From positions 1,302,001 through 1,366,000 of the forward strand of contig JABYQN010000010.1 in the NCBI GenBank assembly GCA_022606135.1: a stretch of DNA of 64,000 bases. The letters run 5' to 3'. Below are positions 48,637 through 60,426 of the stretch, piece by piece (position 1 is the first letter of the stretch; every line of letters starts with the position of its first letter). A model generated the notes under the pieces. The model saw only the letters and a list, made by a program, of their open reading frames with translations. It was not told the DNA's origin and did not search any database. The stretch comes from Fomes fomentarius. Taxonomy: Eukaryota > Basidiomycota > Agaricomycetes > Polyporales > Polyporaceae. The position numbers were made by a program, and so were the translations under genes.

Positions 48637-49666
48637 TCAGGTGAAGCACTGGCGATACTCGATTGGAGGTAATGCGCACGGCCAGGCCCCTGTGGCAATG
48701 ATCCCTTCCCAAACCTGTTCGCATGAGCGGAAGAGATCCAGAGCTGCCCGAGCTCGCTCCACCTGCTCGAGACAGGGTGAGTACGGGGACGTACGTTGCT
48801 CGCTACCTTGAAGAACAACTCACCGGAATATCACCATTTTCTTCGACGTCTCTACCCATGAACTGCTTCACCAGAGTCTTGAGTGGCACTTTGACGTTCG
48901 GCTGGACTCCCAGAGTCCGTCGGAAGGACATGAAGAGCGCGGTGTCTCGCGTGTTGATGGCAGGATGAGCCAGGCCCATTACCTGTAACGGAGCGGTCGT
49001 TATCAGCCTGGACCTCGTCTGAGACCAGGGACTGACTTACAGAGAGAAATTCCCATAGTGCGTAGCCCACCAGAATTTTATCTCTTATGATGGAAGCCAC
49101 TTGACGCTGGACGTCGATGAAGACGGGCGCTGGAACAAGATGGACTCGGTTCCTCCGCCTTCTCGGACGTCACTTCGGGAGATCGAAGAGCACGCACCTT
49201 CAGCAAGATGATGTGCCTGCAGCCCCGTTTCCGCCGTTCTATAATCACAGACTGGCTGTCTTCGGGAAGGGATGCGGTAAGCTTCGACTGCAGACGGACA
49301 AAGTCGGCCTCGCTCACGTAGGCCGGACCAAGGTGTCGAGGAGAATGCGGCCTCTGTAGTCGGTCAGTGTTACGCGGCTGGATGGTCCGTGGACCGTGTG
49401 GATCAGCACTAGTTCTAGTGGCAGGGGTAGGCACGAGAACACCCACGCCACCATGGGCAGCCTAGACACAATGCCGTAGTAGACATACTGCGCTTGAGCG
49501 GCGATATATCTGGGTTGGGAGCGGATAAGCGGTAGTCGGAGAGCGCACTGGGTCGTGCGCACCTATCAGGAGGGAAGAGGCGGGCAGGCTGAGCAGGCGG
49601 GGAGCCTTGGGAGCCTTGGGGGGTGGAAGGGGCGGGGTAGACTGGGGAGTTAGAAGAGGAAGCCAT
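48637..49666 (-). pseudogene. DEDDh exonuclease-like (Rex4/ISG20 type) gene, probably inactive
   Basis: Reading from the ATG at 49664-49666, a Pro/Ser-rich start leads to DRYIAAQAQYVYYGIV. At that place Rex4-type RNA exonucleases carry the catalytic DCEMVG; here only a scrambled MV..GVGV can be found in another frame. Then RVTLTDYRGRILLDTLVRPT, CDYRTAETGLQAHHLAE, APVFIDVQRQVASIIRDKIL, VGYALWEFLSVMGLAHPAIN, TRDTALFMSFRRTLG and VERARAALDLFRSCEQVWEG are clearly family sequence. Apparent shifts are needed near 49465 and 49260 to join the frames. The acidic residue usual after VGH..(N)D and the Asp usual in VEDARA are not seen (WEFL and VERARA). I therefore read it as a decaying or catalytically dead member. 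Clean GT..AG introns remain in the 3' half. Confidence 0.65.
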
Positions 49667-51091
49667 CCGGAGCGCTGCTAACAAAGAGTGCTGAAACAGA
49701 CATGGGGCGTGCAGCGGTCCAAGCGCCATGGACAAAAATCGTGGTGGACGACGGACTGGAAGCGCCGCCTTTTCTATGGAACGGATACGAACCGCCCAGT
49801 GCATGCTGGACGGGGGTTCTTGTGGTTGGAGGCGCACGCCGCAGGAAGACAGAGTGTGGCCGGGTCCTATGCTCGAGCGAGGTATGCCAAGGATGCTCAC
49901 GCCTGCGGCACTAGGTATGCGTATGTGATTGCAAAGGACAGCTCGAGACACGATAAGGGCCGAAGTGGGAGGCCCGTCGACGGCGACGCGAGGTTCGGAC
50001 AGTGCGCCAACTAGACCGAAGGGCTGTGACCATCTCCATCTCCATCTCGGAACACGTCTGGACGGGCCAAGGGTGGACAATCACTGACGGAGTTCTCCTT
50101 TGACCGCTGGGCAGGCAACGCAGACTGAGACGCCCCCGAACCGCACTCCCAGAAGCACATGAAGCTGTGCAGGTTTATAGTAGTCGACACGGCCGACATA
50201 TGGCCCGCTGCCAATTTCAGGCCCAGGTTCGGGCACGGATCTTGGTCTGCCATGGACAGAGGAGGACAGACGCGTCCGTCGACCGCGGGCCTAGTCTGGC
50301 AAGTCCCAGCCTGTACGATGCCGTGGGCGAATCAATCAAAATAGCTTTCCTCCAGCAGACAAAGCGGTGCTCACAATTACTCACAGGCTGCTCACGCAAT
50401 CTGACAACCTCCGGGTTCCACGCGAGACTATCTCGTTGGGCCTCTGCACGCCTTACCTCCGAGGATATTGTTGCGATCCGCCATCTGCCGCGGTGTGGGG
50501 TACGCAGCAGTCCAACTCGGAGCTCCACGCTTCCTTCGCAGGCAATATTGGCTGTCAGCTTCCACGGTCGAGAGCAATCTGCCTGTATTGATTCCCGGTA
50601 ACTCACATATCTGGGTGCAGTTGTCGAGGCCAGAGCACCAAGAAGAGGCCCTGTGCAGCTGCATGGTTGGTGTTCCTAGAAAATTGCCAGGCTGGTGCCG
50701 TTGAGCATGAGGAACGATGGTCCCTTGCTCCGGGCAACTCGGACGTTGCGGATGAATGACCGCCGCCAGAAATGGCAACTGTGGGCGCCAGACTGAAGAG
50801 CGACATAAGGAAGCGGGAGGAAGCCCAAGGCACAACAATATTCGCCAGACATCGCGGGACGCAATCGAGATGAGCGGGCCTGGATCTGGCAGTGTATGTA
50901 AATCCACGCGCAATCTATCCAAACATGCTAACGATACACTGCTGCCTGCCTGCAACCCAGAAGACGTCTGACAACGCTCGAGCGGCCTTCTCCACTCCTT
51001 CGTTCTCCCCTCGGCAGCCTGCTAAGTATACACAGCATGATGCGCGTTCCAGCCCACCTCTCCTCTTCCTCCTCCACTGAAGCAGTCCCCA
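49667..51091. other. Intergenic region, no confident gene
   Basis: 1.4 kb between the exonuclease-like gene and the 3' end of biotin synthase. Several long overlapping frames occur (for example minus 50428-50955) but none contains a recognisable domain or consistent splice model. Confidence 0.4.
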
Positions 51092-52610
51092 TCAGACGCT
51101 TGTCTCCACTTCTTGGGGTCCCTCCCGTCGTTCAACCTCTTCCAATCGCACACCTTCCTTGAGCGCCACACTCGGCTGCTCGAAGCTGCCCATGCCGTCC
51201 AGTCCCCATCTTCCCATCATCGCCTTGTCCTCGTCCCACGGAGAGCCTGGCGAGGCGAGCCTATTCAGCCTCGAGATCGCGGAGAAACTGCACTGCACTC
51301 ACAAGGCGTGGTCAGCATCTGCTCTCCCGTGAACACTGCATTTGCGCCAGCTAGGAAACACATGGCCTGTTGCGTCTCATCCAGCGTCTGCCTCCCTGCC
51401 GCAAGCCGGATGATAGTCCCTGGTAGAACAATTCGGGCGGTGGCGATAGTACGCAGGATCGTCTGGTACGGAACCGGCTGGCGCCAAGTGCACACACGTT
51501 AGACCGCTGTTCTCGGAGGCGTGAACGATATACCGTACCTCGTTGTTCTCCATAGGCGTCCCTTGGATAGGGACAAGAGCGTTGACGGGGAACGACTCCG
51601 GGTGTTCTGGCATGCTAACGCCATCTGAGCGCCCAAATGCCACCGGTAACCGGAGGGCCATCCATTCACTCACCTGGCCACCTCCCATATGAGCCCCACA
51701 CGGTCCTTGTCGGACTCGCCCAGACCCAGGATGCCGCCCGAGCAGACGCTGATCCCAGCGCCACGAACGGCCGAAATGGTCTCCAGTCGGTCATCGTAAG
51801 ATCGCGTGGTGATGACCTGTGCAACTGTCATTTCACCCTCGAGACAGCTGACAGCAGAAGATCACCAACCTCGGGGTAGTACTCCCGTGAAGTATCCAGA
51901 TTGTGGTTATAGGCGGTCAACCCCCTGCGAACTCACATGTTTGAGCAGGCAGTGACAGACGACGTTGACAGCGTTGCTTACGCTTCTTTGAGCTGCCGTG
52001 CTTGTTCGGGGCTCAACATCCCGAGCGTCGTGCAGACTTCCATGCCCATGCTCCGAATCTCGCGCACCATCGTCAAGATGCGCTCGAACCCGCGCTTCCG
52101 GCCGGAGAGGTCACGCCATGCGGCACCCATGCAAAACCGCGTGCTTCCGTTCTCTTTTGCTTTCCGCGCCGCTTCCAGGACAGGCTCGATGTCAACCAGC
52201 CGAGACGCCTTCGTCGGAGTCGAGTAGCGCGAAGATTGAGAGCAATATGCGCCTGCGCCGGAAAATAAGATTGTAGCAGGCGTTCGCTCAACAGTCCGAC
52301 CTACAATCTTCAGAGCAGCCGCCGGCTGTAATCCATCACGTCAGAGCTGCGGGACAGATGCAGGATAGTGGCACCACTCACTTTTGATGTTCATGAGCGT
52401 ACATAATTGAATCTTACTGGGATCGTGGTACTGCCGGTGCACGGAGGCGGCGCGAAACACGAGGTCGAGCAACGGCGTGTCGTAAAGTTTCTGGATCTCC
52501 GGTTTTGTCCATGATTGACGCGTCGGAGGGGGCGTCGGAGGGGACGCATAGGTTGCTAAAGCGCGCTTGAGGTGCGCGGAAAGGCGTACGGAGCGACCAG
52601 CACGGAACAT
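51092..52610 (-). CDS. BIO2: Biotin synthase
   Basis: A radical-SAM enzyme that inserts sulfur into dethiobiotin, the last step of biotin synthesis, in mitochondria. From ATG 52610 it begins [20 protein letters not shown], a good targeting peptide. [20 protein letters not shown] and [15 protein letters not shown] lead to the cluster-binding [14 protein letters not shown], formed across an intron with a GTAGGT donor. Next come [76 protein letters not shown] and [17 protein letters not shown]. The C-terminal part has [20 protein letters not shown] and [18 protein letters not shown], holding the conserved Arg near the second cluster. A hydrophilic tail ends EVETSV. At least six introns. No other biotin gene is in the window. 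Confidence 0.95.
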
Positions 52611-55459
52611 CGCGCACACAGATGGTGTAGCGGATGACAGTCTGGTAGAGTCTGTTATAGGCGGTGATCAGCGGCGCAAACGGTGTCAGCCAGGCTGGTG
52701 GGGATTGAGTGGGAGTACGGGGTTCCGGGAACGAAAGGTGCATATAGTAAACGTTGGGGATCTATCTCTTGGGGCGCTCCACCACCGTTATCTCAGATCT
52801 TATCTATGCGGTCAGCACGTGCCTGATTATACAGTCAGTGCAGCAATTTGGTTGGCTCCTACTAGTACTCGGTTTTCGCAAGGCTCTATTGCAGGCCATA
52901 GAGAATCGAACACTTATTGAGCTACTCACTTTTACGCATATAAGTCGTGGCGTCTGCATTGACGTCAGCTGAGTCACCTTCGCTAGTAACCAGGCTGCGC
53001 GCCGATTGCCTTCTACTGCTTCCAACCACCAGTAACAATGCGCCGTCCTAGTGTTAGGATCGTGGAGCTTATCTTGACTTGTCTCGCAAGTCGCCGCCAT
53101 ATATCGGCCTCTAGGATGCTACACCAGTATAAATCACCCAAGTAACTCTGTGATGATCTAGCCGAATTTTCAAGTCACGAGTGCTCGTCCGATGCGCTTA
53201 TCCCCGTGGAGAAAGCATCGCTCCACTCGCTCCATAATGAACCGCCATTTCCACGGGGGTCACTACGACTGCAACTCAATTCCGCACACTGTAAGTCTCG
53301 GGAAACTTGGGTGGGGTAGGATATATACATCATCATGAGTACACGCTTTTGGGAACTATGGTTGTTGTTACAAATTGCTGATGCCTCTCTAGTATCCGTG
53401 GGCAAATAAAAAAATGATGGTAGCGCAGTGGAACGACACGATGTCCGAGGCGCGTAAAATCTGGGATGTCTGCGTCGTACCATGAGCATGGCCAATATCG
53501 TGAGTGACGTTCCCAGAATACGCAACTCGTTGAATGGTATGCTACGCCTGGTCAGTTGCAGCGGTGCGATCATCCGCATGCCGAGGACGTGGACCTTGCG
53601 CGTAGTCGTGTACGTAGACAATGCCTACGACGGTGCCGTACGATTGGTGTCGACGTCCTATCAAAAATGACTTTTCAGACGCACCTTGTCTGGAAGACGG
53701 TTCAGTGTCTCTCGGCGCTGTACTCGACTCCACGAAGCGCGAGGGCGGACTCTCAGCCTGATACTCCATCTTTGCATATACAAGGCACCACTGCTTCAAC
53801 ATGTAGGTGCCAATCTCTCTCGTGTACAGCGCCTTGCGAGCTTCAATGTACTGAGCATCTTGGTAACTATTCATGACGATAGCCGTAGATGTAGTCGTCG
53901 GGTTAAAGGGGAGGGTCGAAGGCAACTTGTTTGGCTATGAGGGAGCTGAGAATGTGAGGCAGGAGTTGTGGTAGTGGGGACGCCATATCCAGCATGAATG
54001 GTCTTATATAGGCGGACGAGCGAGGAGAGCACGGTGTTATTCACTAATTCTTTCGAGTCCACACCACAATGCACCACCTCGGATAATAGGCAGAATGACG
54101 ACATGCGCCATATATGGCAAGCTTTCAGGTTGGAGGTGTAAATTCGGGCATTCCCGAATCATGATCATGTCACATCTCACTGCTCCCGTTCGTCCTCGTC
54201 GCTGGTCTCACACTTACGACGAACGAGGCTATCGATACACCTCCGCCCTTCTATCTAACACGTACCCTGTCGCAATTTATGCGATTGTGCAGTATGTTAG
54301 CTAGAGCTGCCAATGGGATAAGTACCGGGACATACTTACTGCTGCACCGCCTCCTGTCACACACCAAATGAGTGGCAGCGCGTAACTTTGTGCCGACTCC
54401 CTCTTCACTGGGGGAAACGCTCCAACGAGTCGGGCTCGACCGTGAGTGTCGTATGCCAAGTTCCAGTACTGGTAGGGAAGTGGCGGGTTCACTACTGTAC
54501 TAATACTTGGGCTAAATACACGAGCCGACGAGCAATGACGGATATCTGTGGCGCGTGACCAGAACCAGAAGTTGCAACTCAAATAGATCATAACGCTAAT
54601 TCACAAGCCTGTTTACAAGCTTGGTGCATTACGTAGTCCTCAGTACTATGTACGGCTTGAGAATGAGCCTTGTGAACAGAACCGTGACAGAAGTCCCATC
54701 ACGGCCACAAGTTCACAAGACTATTCCGATGTGGAGACCATCCGGCCATTTGTGCCGATACTACTATATCCGAGGGGATTTAGTTGCTGCTCGACTTGGT
54801 GATAGCGGAAGCTCCCGTCCCCCGTTTGCACAAGCAAATATCGTGTCGCCCCCGTTGGTCGCAGAGAGAGTAAGCGGAGGGGCGCAACGCGGATTAGGGG
54901 CATGGGTATGTAGTAGTAGGATGACAGATCCATCTCCTATCCCATATGAATATCCAACCCGTAGTTCGAATTCGCACAGTGGACCAATGAATCACGTAGT
55001 TCAAGTCCCACGAGTCGTTGTTGGAATGGCACAGCAGAAGTTATGGGGGTTCCAAACCAGCTTTGTTTGCTACAGCGACGACAATTTGGCTACATAAAGA
55101 TACGAATATACAGAAGTTCCGAGACCAATGAGATGCAATATGAAGACAGGTGTGAATGAGGAAGGGGCAAATTACAAAAAAAGGATGCCTAATGATATAC
55201 CGAAAGTCCAGTGTTCGACACAGCGGATGGTTCATGCTACACATTCGACCAGCAATGATGGGGACAGTTGGAGAAAGAATGAGACGAATACAGCGCGAGG
55301 CGCGCGATGGTAGGGTATGTTGCGAGACCGAGACCGAGACCTTGAAAGATTTCGTGGATTTTCGTGAGGGGCATATGTTCTTCGCGTGGCTGCGGCACGT
55401 CGAGGGTCGTGGATCTTGTCCAGAGCAAGAGTGAAAGCCGAAAAGACAGGAAATTGCGC
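52611..55459. other. Intergenic region, no confident gene
   Basis: 2.8 kb between biotin synthase and the BTG-domain gene. The best candidate is a minus-strand frame from ATG 53874 to 53542 beginning MNSYQDAQYIEARKALYTRE (about 110 residues), which I do not recognise and which lacks supporting context. The remaining frames look random. Confidence 0.35.
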
Positions 55460-56485
55460 TTAGGCGCGGAAAGAGCGCCAGCTTCCGCTAGAACTGTTCG
55501 TCTTCTTGGGGGCAACAGCGGGCACCACCTTCGAGGGCTTGGAGCCGCCACCGAGCATGACACCACCGGTCAGGACGGTCGTTTTGCCACCATCGTAGTT
55601 GGTGATCGCCGTCTTGGAGGTATCGACGAAGACACGGGCCTGACGTGCACGCTCACGGCGAGAGAGCTTGACCTTCGGCTGGGAGGGGGAGACAGCACAC
55701 GACGACTGGGAGATAGTCGACGACGAAGAGGCATCGCTCTCGACGGAGGAGAAGGTGAAGCCTGAGCTCGAGCTGGAGGAACTGGAACGCGAATGGGAAG
55801 AAAGGGTGGAGATAGTGGACATGGGAGAGGACGTAACAGAGCGCTCGGGAACGGGGATGGCGGGGAACTCGCACAAGATGGGAGTGAGCCAGGTGGGCTC
55901 GCGAATCTCATCGGCAATTAAGGCGAAGAGCTCGTCGTCCTGGTCGGACTCGAGCAGCTGCTGGGCGTAGGTCTTCGTGGGCTTGGGGGCCGCGGCAGCG
56001 CGAGCGGCGGCCTGGGCCTTGAGTTCAGCGTCGAGACGCGCCTCCTTCTGAGCCAACGCCTCCTTCTTCTCTACCATGTCGATAGTGTCTTCCGACCAAA
56101 TGGTGAAGAACTTGCCGACCTTGCCCGAGTCCCAGTGGCCGAAGCGAATCGAGACGCAGCCAGGGTCGATGAAGAGATCGAATTCGAACCCGCCGAGGAG
56201 AGCGATCCACTGGGACCACTCAATACCTGCCGTCTTGCACGCGTCGTACACGGAGCGGGGCGGGAGGCCAGAGGGGGAAAGGGTGAGGCAGCGACGGCCG
56301 GAGCCGCGCAGGGGCTCAGCTGGGTTCCACGACGCGGAGAAGGACTTGGTTAGGTTGTGCTCGAGGGCGACCTGGAGTCTGATGATGGCAGTGGCGGAGT
56401 AGCCAGCAATGAGAGGGCGAGTGAGGTAAGTGATCGCCTGGGCGAGCGCAAGGGAGAGGGAACCGAAAGTGGTAGTAGAGGCCAT
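55460..56485 (-). CDS. BTG/Tob-domain (APRO) protein
   Basis: A single-exon 341-residue protein with an N-terminal BTG/Tob domain. Animal members recruit the CCR4-NOT deadenylase through Caf1 and restrain proliferation; the fungal role is presumed similar. Domain evidence: SLALAQAITYLTRPL, ALEHNLTKSFSASWNPAEPL, RGSGRRCLTLSPSGLPPRSV, GIEWSQWIALLGGFEFDLFI and DPGCVSIRFG, which follow the order and spacing of the family. After it come a charged helix rich in Lys/Glu/Ala, then EDDE-poor but Ser-rich low complexity with a run of eight Ser, and a basic segment RRERARQARVFVDTSKTAIT. The C-terminus is Gly/Ser/Lys-rich. The start at 56485 lies just ahead of the domain; a 5' UTR intron is possible. Confidence 0.8.
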   Translation of the reverse strand: MASTTTFGSLSLALAQAITYLTRPLIAGYSATAIIRLQVALEHNLTKSFSASWNPAEPLRGSGRRCLTLSPSGLPPRSVYDACKTAGIEWSQWIALLGGFEFDLFIDPGCVSIRFGHWDSGKVGKFFTIWSEDTIDMVEKKEALAQKEARLDAELKAQAAARAAAAPKPTKTYAQQLLESDQDDELFALIADEIREPTWLTPILCEFPAIPVPERSVTSSPMSTISTLSSHSRSSSSSSSSGFTFSSVESDASSSSTISQSSCAVSPSQPKVKLSRRERARQARVFVDTSKTAITNYDGGKTTVLTGGVMLGGGSKPSKVVPAVAPKKTNSSSGSWRSFRA

Positions 56486-57902
56486 TGCGATATAAGGGTG
56501 CAGTGATTAGAGAACTGGGGGGTAGAAGCTGGTGTAGCGAGATGCAATGATAGTCGTTAAAGCTGTAATCGACCTGCGATAGGAAGGCGCGGGAGTGGCT
56601 CGCTGAATGTGATGCGAAGAGATCCGAGGAGTGAGAGATGAGGCGATCGAACTTGGTCGTGTGTAGCGTGTAGCAATTGAGTGCGAGTCGATGAAACGAC
56701 TTATAACAGAAGTCTGAAAAACTGAAGTCAGTGACGGTGCCGTGATCCAAAGATAATCGAACATACCTAACAAGAGCTGGTCCGGAAGGGAATGTGAGGA
56801 GGAGAGAGCTGGTTGGAACCAATTGTCCGGGGTGAGGAGACACTAAGGACGGATTGAACACGGAGTACTTATATCACAGTACGAAGACATAGCGCCTGCT
56901 AAGACAATGGCACGGGTAAGGCGTGAAGGAGAAGACTCGGTAACGAAGCGAGAACAAAAGGCAGGTTTACAACAAAAGCTTTCTTCAACGGCTGCCTATT
57001 CCGGACACAAGGGGTCTCAAGCGGCACGTGGTCGAGAGGCGCCGGTAGTGGCCCGACGCGCTCACTCCGGAATGGAGAACAATTGCACGTCCTGCGTCTG
57101 TCCCAGGTCTGTCCCCTTCTGTGCCTATTCTTACGTCTTGCACTGCCCACCCCCATTGTTCTCCTCCTTGGTCCATCGCGTAGCCCGTGAGGTCTGTTTG
57201 CGCACAGACCGCGGGGCTATTTGCTCCCGCCTGTACACAATAACAACGGCATAATGACCATCCCTCACTCCTTCCGATGCTCTTCCACTCCCGCCGCGCT
57301 CGCATATGCTCGCACGCTTGTCTCAAAGAAATGAAAATCGGTGATGGCGCAACAGCCCGGTGGGGGAATGTGCATTTGCGAAGTACATGCAGTTGACATG
57401 TGGACTCCAGTCTCAAGCGCATATACACAAGACTCACCAGCACGTAATATCAATCCTCCCCATCTAAATGAGTCATGTCCAAGCTTCTTCTATCCTTATA
57501 CCGTCTTACGTCTCGAGGTGGTCGTGTGGTCTTGGCCGTGTTCTCCTTGTCGACGTGAAGGCCCGAGTCCACACACAGATCAGTATCGTCAAAGCCGTCC
57601 ATGGACTCAGTCCTTCCGATCAGACAGCAGAGGAATTTTCCCGAAGGCCGCGAGCTTCTACTACAGAATCAAAGCGAGTGCAAGTGCGTTGAGGTCTGTT
57701 ATCGCTCTACGAGAATGGGCGTGATTAGCGCTCGTTCAGCCACTCGGAAGTGATATTTTGAAGCCCCGACAGCTAGTCAGTGTTGCCGGCCAAACCTTAT
57801 TTTGTCCCTCAATCCACACAGGACGACCTCAGCGTCGCGCAAAAACTCCGCTCTCTTCGTCGTTGACCTTGAGTTCCTCAACCTCGTTTCGTCCTCCTCA
57901 AA
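56486..57902. other. Divergent intergenic region
   Basis: 1.4 kb upstream of both the BTG-domain gene (minus) and eS27 (plus). It contains several open frames without recognisable content. Bases 57790-57900 are CT-rich and form the eS27 leader. Confidence 0.45.
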
Positions 57903-58343
57903 ATGGTACGTATGTGTGTCCTCGTCGCTCATATTTGCCGTCAAGGAAGCCCGTGCGTACTGATCATTTCATCATGCAATCAGACTCTCGCCGTCGACCT
58001 CCTCAACCCCTCTGCTGAGCACGAGAAGCGCAGCCACAAGCTCAAGCGTCTTGTGCAATCTCCCAACTCCTACTTCATGGATGTGAAGTGTCCAGGTTCG
58101 TTCAAACATCGTGTTCGAGCGGTCCGTGTCCTCATGAAGACCCCCTACCCAGGCTGCTTCGCCATCACGACCGTCTTCTCGCATGCGCAGACTGTTGTTC
58201 TATGCGCGGCATGCGGTAGCGTACTCTGCCAGCCTACTGGTGGTAAGGCAAGGTTGACGGAGGGTATGTTGGATTCTCTGGTATAACCTCCTTTCCCCGC
58301 TAAAATGCTTGCTATAGGGAGCTCGTACCGTCGGAAGAACTAA
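57903..58343 (+). CDS. RPS27: 40S ribosomal protein eS27
   Basis: A zinc-finger protein of the small ribosomal subunit. Exons: 57903-57905 (the start codon alone), 57984-58095, 58153-58263, 58318-58343. The product is about 83 residues: [20 protein letters not shown], then [40 protein letters not shown] and [20 protein letters not shown]. The four zinc ligands are the Cys of KCPGC and of [10 protein letters not shown]. Eukaryotic members usually end EGCSFRRKN or similar; here Cys is Ser and Phe is Tyr. The lone-ATG first exon is a common layout for fungal ribosomal-protein genes. Confidence 0.95.
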
Positions 58344-58732
58344 AGGTCTCACCTGGGGTCTCTGGTCTTCATCTCGCGGTTCATCGCATCGATGTCCCAT
58401 CACGCTTTTAGTCATGCCTGAAAAGCTTTCCACCGCGGGTAGTGTATTCCTATGCAATCTATCGCACCCATATTTCCCCGCACTCCTTTCGTCAACTGTG
58501 TACCATGATCGATGGCGAATACCGTCTACAACTTGCGTATTACTCAGCGTGGGTATATTACATTATGGTATGTCGCCTATGTGCAATCCACATGTATGTG
58601 AAAATCGATGGGACATTGTGGTAAGTTACGATATGAGAGTAAACGCGAGCCGTCTAAGTAACGCCTATAGCTTCGCAATAGCGTCTGAGGTGGTGTCGAC
58701 CCTTACGACACCTTCTTGGTTGCATACGGCAA
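58344..58732. other. Convergent spacer, no gene
   Basis: 389 bp between the eS27 stop and the 3' end of the thioesterase gene. No recognisable feature. Confidence 0.4.
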
Positions 58733-60112
58733 CTAAAGAACCACTAGGCGTGTACATCTATGGATGTGAGAGATGTCAGGTTCACTCGTCGTATTTGAGG
58801 AGTAGCTACGCACGCGGCCATGCAATGAAGCTCTCCCGCTTGCTGCACGTTCACTGATAATCTGCCCTTGGAGTCAGATAGATGCATGCACGACTGACAC
58901 AGGGCGGCTCACGTACCACATAGAGGATCCAGTCTCCGCAATCGAAGTTGTCACTGTGGTGGGTCAGCATCAATAATTGAGACATGTATGTTGCTCTTAC
59001 TCGTAGAAAGTGATGTTGTGGTCTAGTGACGTCTGCGAACCTGATTCAGATGAAGGACTAGTGCATGAACACGACTATCTACCTGCATCACAACCTTGGT
59101 CGGGCCTTTATCGCCTTGGTTGATAACAGAGAGTGTTCGTCGAGCGGCGCTGATACTGGGAATACGAACGTTTGAGTACCATGATGGTGCGTCATAGGAC
59201 GATATTGACTTACAACTGCGAGTCGGATATGTAGCTGAGGATGCACTGCAGGCCGGATGAGTCCTGGCAACTTCTGGCAAGCAACCGAAATTGTCTGACC
59301 TTTTGGAATGCAGCATCATACCGCACAGGGGTGTTCCTAGCCTTGTGCCAATACATGAAGATAGGCATCCCGTCCTTGGGTTCCCTCACTCCCGCTAACT
59401 TGACCTCGATGGGACTGCGCCGCCGTTCCTGCCGGATCATGTCTCAACCCTTGTGGTACTACGGAGGACGGCCGTGCAACTCACGTCAAGCGTAGTACGA
59501 CAGAGTCCCTTGACCTTCTCATCCGTCGTCTCCCTCAACAACTTCTCGTAGATGATCTCAATACCTTCACAGGCCTCGGGCGCGGGGACGTCTGGAGGCA
59601 TGGGATATTGGTAGAAAGGCTGACGAGGCTCGGGCAGTTGAAACGAGCAAACCATTATGAATATGGTGCGTCCACGCTGCACCGCGCGTACAGCTCTGGT
59701 CACGTATGAGCGACCATCGCGTATGCGGTCAACGTGGTAGAGGATTGGGACGGCGGCAGAGGCACTGAGGATGAAGTAACACTGCGCCTTGTGAGCCAGT
59801 GACAACTCAAACACAACAGATAAAGGTTCTTACGTGCAAAGACTAGGTTGTGTGAGTGAAGGATCATGAATTGTGTATACACATAGGATAGAAACCTCTC
59901 GGACGTACGTGTAAGCTATACACCGGGTCTACGCAGTTGGTAGCAGACACCAACGCCTGAGAGATGACCTGACCGCCGAACACTCCCCTTGCGCGTGCTG
60001 GCAGATAAAGGGTTTTGGACCGGAATAAGCTCACATCGAGCGGTTCCACCTCCAGGGCCTCCGAGATGAGTTCATGGTCCAAATGATTCTGAGGAGCGTT
60101 GACACCGGACAT
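58733..60112 (-). CDS. Acyl-CoA thioesterase II (TesB type)
   Basis: A double hot-dog thioesterase that hydrolyses acyl-CoA to fatty acid and CoA, usually peroxisomal in fungi. From ATG 60112: MSGVNAPQNHLDHELISEAL, then RSKTLYLPARARGVFGGQVI, SQALVSATNCVDPVYSLHCY and FILSASAAVPILYHVDRIRD. Next come GRSYVTRAVRAVQRGRTIFI and CSFQLPEPR, a linker, and the second hot-dog with MPIFMYWHKARNTPVRYDAA, CILSYISDSQL, DHNITFYDDNFDCGDWILYV and SGRASLHGRVRSY. The middle and first half agree well with TesB. The last exon is less certain: the family's usual ending (a run like AVTTQEGVLR) is not found, so the stop at 58733 is provisional. No clear C-terminal peroxisome signal is seen. Confidence 0.82.
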
Positions 60113-60426
60113 GGTGGTGACAGTTCGATGGATGAGGCAGTCGGGGGCAGACAGAGTCGTAATGTCAAGGTAATAAATACAGATGTTCGTCCGTCAGTCC
60201 AAGGTGAGATGGTCGTTAAACCGGTTATGCAGAGGCCGAGCATAACTTCAAATGACGATCATCATCCCAATGTTTGGGTCCGGTTACTATAGTGTCCCGG
60301 ATGCCGGAAGCTAGCTGAGCCCGAACGCGGTGAGTAGATATCAATGTCATGCAGTAATCAGCTGTGGTTGGCACAGGGTCTGCAGCATGCGTAGTGCGTA
60401 GGTGCGACGGTTTAGTGGAAGACAGC
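60113..60426. other. Spacer between thioesterase and XPA genes
   Basis: 314 bp downstream of the XPA stop and upstream of the thioesterase start, both on the minus strand. It should hold the thioesterase promoter. Nothing distinctive is seen. Confidence 0.4.

Noticed and set aside
50428..50955. 175-codon minus-strand open frame
   Set aside because: Low-complexity Pro/Arg/Leu mixture typical of chance frames in GC-rich DNA, no splice context and no domain.
54621..55097. 158-codon plus-strand open frame
   Set aside because: No recognisable motif, no promoter signals, and other frames over the same bases are also open.
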